Shown here one piece after another: positions 11,208 through 21,700 of a DNA stretch of 64,000 nt. How positions within the stretch are numbered: position 1 is the stretch's first letter; each line of letters begins with the position of its first letter. Source of the stretch: Asterochloris sp. CNOR1 (lineage: Eukaryota > Chlorophyta > Trebouxiophyceae > Trebouxiales > Trebouxiaceae); assembly GCA_963969365.1 (NCBI GenBank), contig OZ017747.1:1488001-1552000 (forward strand), read 5' to 3'. The translations under genes and the position numbers were made by a program. The notes beneath the pieces were generated by a model. That model worked only from the letters and a program-made list of their open reading frames with translations. It had not been told where the DNA came from and made no database searches.

Positions 11208-11546
11208 TCATTTGACAGGATACAGTCCAAGCTGCTTGAGATGTTTGCGCATGGAGGAGACATATTGAGAGCACTCATCGAGGGCAGAGCCAGGTGGAAT
11301 GCCGCTTTGCGCGGTGGCAGCATAGCACTCCTGGAATTTTGCCACGTCAGGGAGTGCAGTTGATGCTGCCAGGCACTCCACCAGCGCCACGTCCAGGCGC
11401 ACACACGAATCCTCTGGGTTTTGGCCAGCATTAGCTCTGAGACATGCCTTGTGGGCTTGAGTCAGTCCCCTACATCTTCTCTGTAGGCGTGCGATTTCAT
11501 CTGCTGGCAGGGTCTGTTCTGCCTGTTTTTTGGTGAATGGCCACAT
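11208..11546 (-). CDS. Twin-CX9C (CHCH) mitochondrial intermembrane-space protein, 112 aa
   Basis: Single intronless frame, unusual in this window. It encodes MWPFTKKQ... with two CX9C pairs: CRGLTQAHKAC (residues about 25-35) and CVRLDVALVEC (about 48-58), separated by 12 residues. This is the twin-CX9C pattern of coiled-coil-helix-coiled-coil-helix proteins, which are imported and oxidised by the MIA40/ERV1 relay. Two further cysteines (FQECY and LDECS) follow, before a basic helix ending LGLYPVK. No N-terminal presequence is visible, as usual for MIA40 substrates. Known relatives assemble respiratory complexes or serve as small IMS factors. I cannot say which one this is (COX19-, CMC- or complex I-type). 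It is convergent with DDX31, whose stop is 118 bp away. Confidence 0.8.
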   Translation of the reverse strand: MWPFTKKQAEQTLPADEIARLQRRCRGLTQAHKACLRANAGQNPEDSCVRLDVALVECLAASTALPDVAKFQECYAATAQSGIPPGSALDECSQYVSSMRKHLKQLGLYPVK

Positions 11547-12757
11547 TTCAGATGGCGCCTGGGTCAGGGTCTGGGCTGCTCTTGTCTGAGCACCTTGTCT
11601 ACTAGTGTGGCGCTCTGACTGATTTTAGAAGGAAAGTACCACATGTAATCTAACAGACTCTGCGGCAGTCCCATGTCTTGCTTGCTGCAGAACTGCATGT
11701 TCAACATGGGGATATGGGTTGTTCAATATGGCAGAGGCAGAGTCTGTGTGTTTCTGTCCTGCTGCAACTATGGAGAGCTGTGTGCTTGGCGGATTACAAT
11801 GTCTCAGCAGGCAGGGCAGAGCTCACAGCCTCCCCTGCAGACCAATTGGGAAGGTCTAGCCAACAGGTCCTTGCTGACGTGATGTTGGTCTGCAGAAGCT
11901 GCAGACTCTGCAGGTCCTGTTGTGACGCCGCGCAATAAAGTCCCACTGAAGAGCTGGCATATTTACCCCTGGTCCTTCGCCTGTTCAGCAACATGAACAA
12001 TCATGGGCCCTGCGTCGCTGCAAAAGCTTGCAGTGGGTGTAGGGAAGCTTTCCATGCACTGTGTGCGCTGCACTGAGGTTTGCACACACTGTCATGCACT
12101 CTGGGGGCCACTAGGCTCAGGACACTGTACCTACTGCCACATTCAGACCAAGGAGCCACATCAAAGCGGCCAAGTCAGGCCCAATCTGTTGCAAGCTTGT
12201 CAAGCGATCTGACAATGACTTCGGTCCTGTGGCGGCATGCAAGCGCTTTTCCTAGGGAAAGAAGCGCTTTGCCTAAGGAAAGAAGCTCCTAACTCATCTT
12301 ACCATGCTTGGTTCGCAGTCCCACCTGCTGCTGCACGGAGAGGCCGACGTGCCATGCACCGCAGATTCAGCTGTGTGCTCCTGAGGCACGCGGCTCCTCA
12401 CCTGCATCCATTAGCTGTTGCGGCATAGGCCTTCAGTAGGTCACAGCTCAAGGCTGGCCCAGCAGATCCAGCGGAGGGCTGACTCGGTACCAGATCCGCT
12501 GGAACAGAACTCTATCGCCCTTGACAGCAGGTTGTAAGGCTCCAGCACAAGTCTCGGAAGGCACTTCGCCGCTTGATGGAGAGGACAGTAGGGCTAGAAT
12601 CGCATCACAACCTCTCAGAGGTGCACTAGCATCTGGAGCACCTGCTGTAGTGGCCTGTTGGGGGCTCAAGTTCTGGAGCATGCAGCAGTCATGAACAGCA
12701 ATTGAACTGTGCGTCATGATGGCACTGCCCTGCAAGGCTATGCAAGCATCGCTGTGA
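11547..12757. other. Intergenic region, no convincing gene
   Basis: This is the spacer between the head-to-head starts of the twin-CX9C gene and the ankyrin gene. Short open frames occur on both strands, but none has family motifs or phase-compatible splice sites. It probably holds both promoters and 5' UTRs. A 21-bp tandem repeat lies at 12241-12282. Confidence 0.6.
12241..12282. repeat. Tandem 21-bp repeat in a divergent promoter region
   Basis: Two copies, AAGCGCTTTTCCTAGGGAAAG and AAGCGCTTTGCCTAAGGAAAG, lie directly adjacent with a partial third start (AAGCTCCT). Each carries the palindrome AGCGCT and a CCTAGG-like core. The repeat sits about 475-515 bp upstream of the ankyrin start, so a regulatory role is possible but unproven. 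Confidence 0.6.
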
Positions 12758-15700
12758 ATGCGTGCCTCTGCAGCATTTGCTTGTGTGCTGCAGCCGGGCC
12801 CCACTCCGGTGGCAGAGATGGCCACAGTCCCCATGCAGCTGGCTGCCCTCCACAAGGCAGCACAGCGGGGGGACGAGCAGGAGGTGGCCGCACTGCTTGA
12901 CCAGGTGAGGCACGTGCCAGGTCCTGGCTGGGCCTGCAGAGGTCAACACCTGCAGCGGCAGCAGCAGCAGAATCTCTGGCACACACTCTGCGCGAGAGCA
13001 GCGGCCAGGCTAGCGGGGGGCACCACCTGGGGTCTCGGGGCCTAGTGCCTAGATTGGAAACCCTGCTTGAAGCCATCTTGAGGGGTTGTGGTCGATCCCA
13101 GGGGGAGCGCCACTTCCTCGCTACACTTGCCAATGGCTCCAATTGTCCACACTCCAGACTCACAGCCGAGCACGAGAGGTCTGTGCAGTGGCTTGCGGCT
13201 GCATGCCGCACCTGGCTCTCCTGCAGGACATTCCAGCTGCATTACAGCAAGCACTGCGTCCAATCAGCGCAGGATTCCGGCCAGATAGTGGCCTGAAAGC
13301 AGTTGGCCGCTGCTGTGGTCAGACCCCATTCACTGGACCAGGACCTGCACATGCTGCTGCATGCAGCTCCACACCTGCCTGCAGTGTGCCAACCTGGAGT
13401 GTAGGTTTGCAATGAACATCCCTCAGCTGCCTGCAACCCGCCTGCCACCTGCCTGCAGGGGGCAGACCCGCAGGTGCTGGACCAGGACCTGCGCACCCCC
13501 CTGCACCTGGCCATCCTGGGGAACCACCTGCCCGTGGCGCGCCTGCTGCTGGCCCAGTGCGGCACAGGGCTGCTGTCGCGGCGCGACATAATGAGCCTGA
13601 CCCCGCTGCACCTGGCGGCCATCCAGGGGCAGGTCTCCATGCTTCGCAGGCTGGTGTCTGCCCTGCGGGAGGACACTGGGCCAGACACGCCACTGCACAC
13701 GCTAGCGGGGCAGGCCTGCGAACAGGTGGGGCTTGGCTGCTGCAGCATGCTCCCCCAAAGGCAGATGACAGCTCACCCGGGCAAAGCCTGCATGAGCTGT
13801 GCCGAGTTGGCAGGACTGCAAGCTGGGAGCTCCAACTGTCACTCCTCTGGCCAGGACCTCGGTGACTCTTCAAGAAGCTGCAGGTCGCCTGCAGCCAGCT
13901 GAGGACAGCTCAGGGGTAGTGTAACAAGGCCAAGGCGGGGGGGGCCTCCATGAGCTGCGCTCAGCCTGCTGAAAGGATTGTAGCAATGGCAGCATGGCCA
14001 TTCTTGGACTTATGACTACTTAGTTTGGGACATGCGAAGTTGCAGGTCCCTGCTCAGGTCGCCAGTGGTAGTGGCCGCTGTCAGAGGGCTGCCGCCTCCT
14101 AGCCCAGCAGTGAGACACTTCTGAAGATGGGCAGTCGTACTCATGCTTGCCTCCCCCGACTGCAGGAGCTGCAGCTATTTCTGCATTTTGGGTGGCCTCT
14201 ACCATCCCCTTCTGATGGAACCCCTCCGCCACTGGCGCCTGACCCTGCCTGGGCGGCTGCGCAGGAGCACCTGGGCCTGAGCGCCCGCACCATCGAGGTG
14301 TGCTCTGCTTGTGGCATGCCTGTGCTGACAGGCACAGCATGGCTGCAAAGGGTGCTCCCTTCCCCTGCTGCACTTGTTGAGAGTCTGCTGTGAGGGAGCT
14401 GTTTTCTCTGCTATGTGCTTTGTGTCAGAGACCCCTAAGCTCCTGATGACCCTTCCTGCCCTCTGCTTCTCCGCTCTGTTGCTCCTGGTTTCTGGACAGT
14501 TGTTGCTCTGCTCTTGAATCCCCCAACCTGGTGCAGCACCTGTACGGCCACGCTGCTCTGCCCCTTCCTGTGCTGACACCCTGCCCTCCTCTGGTGCAGC
14601 ACCTGCTGCACTGATGCTATCTGCATCCGCCCCCTGCTCACCCCTGATGCAGCACCTCTACCTGTCGCGCTGCAAGAAGTTCTGGTGCAGCCCTTGTGCT
14701 AGGAATCCCATGTTGCTCTTCCTGCTGTGCTCACTGCTTGTCCACTCCCTGGTGCAGCACCTGCGCCTACTGCGCACCTGGCGCCCCATGCACCTGGGCG
14801 CTATGCACGGCGACGTGAAGCTGATAGGCCACCTGGTGGTGGCTGTAGAGCAGGCCGCCACAGAGCCCAGCGCAAGCCAGTGGACGGCCCTGCACTATGC
14901 TGCCGCATTCAATCGGGTGAGGCGGGGTGGCTGAGCAGCCCTGATGAGAGTGAAGCCAGGCATGGTCAGAGCTGGCAGATTGCTGGTCAGCTGATGGTCA
15001 CTGCATCTGCTGAATGTGCTGCTGTCATGCAGTCAGGTGTATCTGTGCTTGGCACCCTCCAGAGTTGTAAATGTGATGCCCAAAGAGGCACCTGCAGCAA
15101 TTGTACACACAGAGGTCCTGCTGCTGCTGCTGCTGCAGGTGGCTGCCATCCGGAGCCTGGTGCAGCATGGCTGCAACGTGGCGGCAGTAGACTCTGTTGG
15201 AGCCACTGCGCTCCATGTAGCTGCTGGCGCTGGACACCTGGAAGCCATGGCAGCTTTGGTGGCAGCGGTGCGCCCCCCTTGCTCACCTGTGTCTTCAGAA
15301 CAGCCTCGTTTGAGATCAGCGCAGCATCACGTCATCTGATGGCCACTCTGCACAGTCAGGTCCTGCCCTCAGAGATATATTCTGCCTGCACACAGTTTAT
15401 GATGCACAAGCTCATGGGCAGGCAGAGTTCGGTGGCAGCACCATCCTCTCTGCGCATGCAGGGATGCCCAGCAGGTGCCCGGGACCTGGAGGGGTGCACA
15501 GCCCTGCAGACGGCAGCCACCTGGAACCAGATAGAGCTGGTGCGAGTCCTGGAGGCACGGGGACTCTCTTCTCTAAGCAAGGCTGAGGACGGGAAGACCG
15601 CCATGCACATCGCTGCGGAGCAAGGCTGGACGGAGCTGGTGCAGGTGCGTGCTGTTCTGCGCAGGACCATGGCTGGGTGGAGCCGCCACATGCTTGACTG

Positions 15701-18700
15701 CCTGATCTTGAGCAGGGCTGGACAGAGTTGATGCAGGTGCACGCTGGTCTGCACATAGACAGAGCTGGACAAAGGTGCCTGCCTTACTGGGAGGTTGCTG
15801 CTGGAAGATGCCTGGCAGACAGCAGCATCACCTGCTGTGGCCTGCAACTGGAGCATGCAAGGGAAGTGAGCTGGGGCAGGCCACACCCCTGCTTCCTGAG
15901 GCCAGACGGTGATGGAAGCTCGGCAAAGGTGCTGCTTGCACTGCTTGGTCTGCAGGCTGGTGATTGCTGTCACCAGAAATATATCCCTGCCCTACAGGTG
16001 CTGGTGGTGGACCTCCGAGGCAAGGTGGACGTGAGCGACAAGCTGCAGTGGACGCCGCTGCACTCTGTGGCATCCTATGGGCACATTGCGACAATGCAAA
16101 AGCTGATTGGTTTTGGCCATGCTGTGGACTGCACTTGCAAGCTGGGTGAGCAACAGCATTGGGACCACGCAGCGCAATCGGTTGACGTCATCCTTGGCTG
16201 ACACCGGCATACTACAACTGCAAGCAGAAGCCGGTGTCAGCCAAGCCTGTTGCCAGCAGCAGCAGCTGACACCCTGTATGACCTGCCTGTTGGCCCCGCA
16301 GCAGGGCCTTCTGTGGGTGCGTGAACCGAGAACGTCCCTGAAGCTGTGCGCAAACAGCACTGTGTATGCGTGGCACTGAAGTGGGCGATGGCCCCTGGTG
16401 GTCAGGGCCTGTCGCTGACGCTTCGCGCTGCTCCCCATGCTGCAGGGCGCACGCCGCTGCACGCTGCAGCAGCTGCCGGCCAGGTGGCCTCCGTGGAGGA
16501 GCTGGTCCGGCAGGGAGCAGCTGTTGATGCACGCGACCTGACAGCCCAGCTCACGCCCCTGCACGTAGCTGCTGAGTACGGCTATGGCGCTGTGGCTGCC
16601 AAGCTGCTGGAGCTGGGGGCTGCCCTGGAGGCCACCACAGATCAGGGGCACACCCCGCTGAGCCTGGCAGTCTCCAAGGTGGGCTACTTGCCCATGCTGT
16701 TGACGCTAGCCAGCAGCTGTTCACTGTCTGCATGCCTGCCAGTGACCAGTGGTGTGCGGTCCAGCTTTTTGGACAGGACCGTCTCGCTTCCTCTGCCCTC
16801 ATGCCTGCCTGCCAGGAGCTGCAGTGGCACTGCAGCTTGCTGCAACACCCAGCACTGCAAAACCCTCAACAATTGTTGACCAGCATGGTGAAGCATGGTC
16901 AGCTGTTCCTTATCCCTGCCTGTCCTGCACGCAGCTGGCCTGCTCAGATGGGACAAGGAAGCGAGCTGCTGCCTTACCTGCCTGTGCAGGGCATGGCCTG
17001 TCTCGATGCAGTTGGCACCCTGCTGGGCCTGGGGGCCAATGCCCACACCCTGGTGCGCTCAGCTGGCAACGACACAGCACTGCACATGGCTGCGCGTGCT
17101 GGGCGAGCCGATGTCATTCAGAAGCTGCTGGACTGCGGGCTCAACGTCCAGCGGAGGACCAAGGTAGGTGTTTAGGTGGGGTGACCTGGACCGGTCAGCA
17201 CTGGCAAGTACCCATGCGTATGGCTGGAAGGCCTTGCTGCTGCACCACAAGCAGCAGGCCATTGGTGTATGACCGACTCTGAGCTTCATACAGGACATGC
17301 TTCCTTGCATGGGAGCTGGTTCCCCAGCCTGCACTGGCCCTGCTGCAGTTCAGACAGGACATGCTGCCTTGTATGGAGCTGGTCCTCCAGCCTGTACTGG
17401 CCCTGCTGCAGGCGCTGGGCAGCCTGCAGGAGGACAGCAGCACCCTGCACCACGCAGCTGCCTTTGGCCAGGCGCAGGTCCTGGAGATCCTGGTGGCTGC
17501 TGGAGTCATTGTGGACGCACGGGACAAGGCACAGAACACAGCCCTGCACATCGCTGCCGGTGAGCTGGCACCTGGAGCCTTCAGCAGGGCATGTCATGCT
17601 GCTGCTACGCCTGCCTGCTGCCGCTCCCTATGGCTGTATCATCATGGCCATGGGGCGCTGTGGCTCTCAGTGCTTGTTCATGCTGCCTTTGGGCAGCGTT
17701 GAATCTGACCCTGCTGGTCACTATATGCCAATCAGCTGGTCCTCAGAAACCAACAAAACTGCATGCAGATGCATGAAGGGCCTCCTCTTCTAATTAAACA
17801 CAGACATCTCAAAAATCAGCTTGCGTGGCTTTGCAGGGTCTGGCTACTTGGCAGCGGTGCAGAAATTGCTGGAGCTTGGGGCAGATCCAAACTCAAGGGA
17901 TATTGAGAAGTGCAGCCCCCTGCACAATGGGGCACATGGCACATATTCAGCGCTGTCCACCAATGAGAAAGGTGGGTCGCATCCCAGTACCTGTGGCTCA
18001 TGTGTATCTGCACTGCGGGATGCCACAGCTTTCATTGCGCAAGCACGCCAACTCCCCTGTAAGTTGCCCTCTGTGTGGTCAGACATCCTCAGGGTGGCCC
18101 AGCCTGCACCTGCACACAGCTGATGCTGTCTTCCATTCTGCTAAGCCCCTGCCTCTGTGCCTGCAGGCAGCTCCACATCTGCTAGCCAGGCAACCCCTGC
18201 CCTGACCAGCACCAAGCGTCTGACGCCAACCCAGCAGGCTGCTCAGGCAGCCATCAATGGGCGCGGTGGCCAGCGTGATAGCGCCTGCCCCCTGCGCACA
18301 GGCGTCCCCTGGTCGCCCAGAGGCAAGCTGCATGCACCTCTGGCGTGATGCTGCAGCATGCTGTTTGTGCATTTGATCACCTGCATCACTGCATGCAGCG
18401 CATAGGCATTTCGTGGTCACCTGGCGACAGCTGGCGCTCACCTGCAGCCTCCACCACCTTGCTTTGCATGCTGCACCAGGCTGCTCAGTTGCTCAAGCAT
18501 AGCCGTGCTCTGGCACAGTGTCTTGGGCACTAGCCAGCCTTGCCACCTTTGTCACACAGCAGCCCCTGCAGTTCCACTTACAGCACGAGGCACTGCAGGT
18601 TGGCTGCCATGCTCATTCGGCGTGCTGCTATTGCAGGGGCTGAGGTGGGTGAAAAGGGTGGGAGTGGCCTGGGCACGACAACTGCAGATGTGCGGCAGCG

Positions 18701-21700
18701 TCTGAAGATTGCGGCCAAGCGCAAGGCCTCTGCCAGCGGAGCTGCCAGCCCAGCCCCCTCTGGCTCGCCTCCTCCAGGTGGGCCTGAATCAGTTGCACGC
18801 TGCTCTCGAAGGATGTGTGGCGGCTGCTGCCTGTTCACATGGTCCCAAACCACTCACCAGTGCAGCACAGTTCAGAACTGCAGCACATGCACCAGAGGCC
18901 TACAATGGACACCGTTTCACACAGCTTCCAGGGCTGCAGCACATGCGCATGCGCCAGATGCCTGCAACGTAAACCTTTTTGCACAGTGTTCCAGCCGAAG
19001 AATCCCACTTACCGCCGGTCTTGAAACCGCTGAAAGTTTCAACATGTGCTGCTGCCAATTGCAACGCACCTCTCCCGCACTGCTGCTGCTGACTTGCAGG
19101 TGGTGCCAATCGCAGCGTTCCTGCACATCCTGCTGCTAAGCCTCAGTCACACCTACACTGCCAAACCTTAGTCACACCTCCACCGCTGCTGCCCTGGTTC
19201 AGGCCGCAGCTCCCGCGCCAGCAGCGCCGACCGCACGGCCTCCCTGCACGCTCTGCTGCGCAACCCAGACGGTCTGTCCGCACAGCACTCCCGCGGGCGC
19301 CTGCTGCCCGTGGTGGACTACCTTGTGCGCCATGGGGCCGATGTGAATGCCCGGGACGAGGACGGGCGCAGTGCCCTGCACCTCGCTGCGGGGGCGGGCG
19401 ATGTGGCCATGGTGGCCAAGCTGGCTGAGCTGGGGATTGACATCAATGGAAAAGACAACGTGGGAGGTGAGAAGGAGTTGCTCTGTGCAGACAGGGCTGA
19501 TCTGTGCAGACACGGCCTGGATCACATCTGATTGATTCTGCACGGCAGTCAAGGCTCTTCCAACAATGTCTCTCCATGCATCATGGCTTTGTAGGTGTGA
19601 TGTTGTGTGCACCCTCTAGAGCCCACAGCTTGTGCGCAGCTCCTTAAACTGCCCGGCGCCCTCTCTGTTGCAGGCACGGCCATGCATCATGCCGCCATGT
19701 CGGGTAAGAAGGACACCATGTTTGCCCTGGCCCAGCTGGGATGCCACTGGTGGGCGCAGGCCGATGGCATCAAGGGGGCCACCGCCGCCTATGTCCTGCT
19801 CGGCCAGCATGGCCGCAACTCACGCCAGACGGTGCGGGCATTGATCTGCTTTCCTCCAGCCCTGTCATCAGCTGCTGAGGAGGTGGCCAAGCTTGGCCAG
19901 CACTGGGCAGCTGGCTTTGCAGGCAGCGCAGCCAGAGGTGGACGCATCCAGCTGGGGAACCTTGCAGATTGCTGCTACACTCATGGCCAGCAAGGCAGGA
20001 GGTGCCTGGTTGTGACGGCACCTGAGATTGCCCGTGCTGCACACTGCTGCAGCCGATGGTTGGTCAATCCTGCTGACATACCCTGTAGTCAGTGGAAGTC
20101 AAGCATCTGACTCCCTGTAGCACACAGCCTGGCACACAGGCTGCCCACCTGTCTCTGATGATTCAGCACCAATGGCTAGTTGTTCACCCCTGCAGCTGGT
20201 GGAGGCCAAGCTGAAGAAGGCGCAGCAGGAAGGGCAGGCGGCGAGGGATGCCGGCCTGCCCCCCCTGGCTGCCGGGCTCAAGCGGCTGTCCTCTCCTGCT
20301 GCCTCAGACAAGCTCCCGGAGGGCGCCACGGAGGACCCAGCCCTGCAGGCTGACGCCTGCATGGCGCAGCTGCTGGCTGAGGAGAAGGCTGAGGGGTGAG
20401 CTGTGGCCTGGTCTGCACTCTGAAGTGAGGTGGCTGACATTATCTTGGTGCTGGGGCGGCTGGCCTGGGTCATATGTGTTGCAGAATCAGTGGACAATCT
20501 GACGCTACAAATCTGGTTGTGCCTACAAGCCTGTGCCCTGCTATAAGTGTCTGCAACTCCTTGGCCCTGTTCTCGCTAGCGAGTGGCGGTGTGCAATGCT
20601 GACACAAGCAAGCAGGTTCTCGAAGATGAGTCTTTGTTGCCTCAGGACGAGCATTTGGCCCATCTGACTCTAAGCTCACACCCAGACTTCTGTGCCCTGC
20701 TGCAGAGGCCAGCATGGAAGGCACAGGGGCACTTTGCTGCGCCTGCCTTCAAGCCCAACATGTGCTGACTGCTGCAGGCGCTGGCCTGAGAGCGGCGGCA
20801 GGTGCAAGGGCAGCAAGCATCCTCACCTGAGCTCATGCCCTTGTCCCTACTGTGAATGCCCAATCCAGAACGCTGCAATTGTCGAGCACCAAGCCACACT
20901 TGACTTTGACCTCAAGCCTGCTGTACCGTGTCTCTCTCGCAGGAGCCGCCAGGACGGCAGCAAGCGCCGGCGCCGCAAGCGCAAGGGGAGCAAGCCGCGA
21001 CCCGACAGGGGCGCCTCTGCAAATGGTGATGCCCACCCGGCCCCCCCGCCCACTCCTGCGCTGCTCAGTCTTCACGCAGCTGCCAGCCAGGCCACCAGCA
21101 CAACCAGCTCTGCTGACTTGGAGGGCGAGGGCCAGGCAGAGGCAGCTGAGAGAGACTCTGCTACAAAGGACCATTCTGAGGCACAGACTGAGGTGGGGTA
21201 ACCTGTTAGCAGAAGTACTCTGAACTCAGTGACTCAGCTGTGATGGGCTGTTTGAGTCAAGCAGTTGCTTTCAGAGCACCCAGGCCAACAGTCTGCTGGG
21301 ATTGGCGGCTTGCAAACTGTGGCAGTTCTGCCTGCGATGCTCTGCTGCTGTCAGGCACTGCACTTCAAGTTCAGCCAGTCCGGCTCCAAGCCACTGTGAC
21401 GTTCCATGCAGGGGCCTGCACAGTCTGTAGGTGCCGGCAGCAGGCAGGGGGCTGCTGGAGAGCGCCCTGATGACGCCATCGTGGTGCGTCTGCACTCTGC
21501 GGTTGAGCAGGTGGCATTTGTTGTAGAGGTGAGCCACAGAAGCGCTGCCTGCGGGTGCTTGCGGCCAAAGAATGTGTGCGGCCGTGCTCATGTGATGTTG
21601 CCCTGCAAGGCACAAAACTCACCTTCATGCGACTTCCAGGTCGCATGCGCAGGCTCGCGCAGCATTGCTGATGGCTGGCCCTGCAGGAGCAATGATGTGT

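Noticed and set aside
12003-12428. Short plus-strand frames between the twin-CX9C and ankyrin genes
   Set aside because: No recognisable motif and no phase-linked exons; composition is that of spacer.
16212-16651. Minus-strand frames antisense to ankyrin exon 8
   Set aside because: Shadow frames of a GC-rich ankyrin exon.
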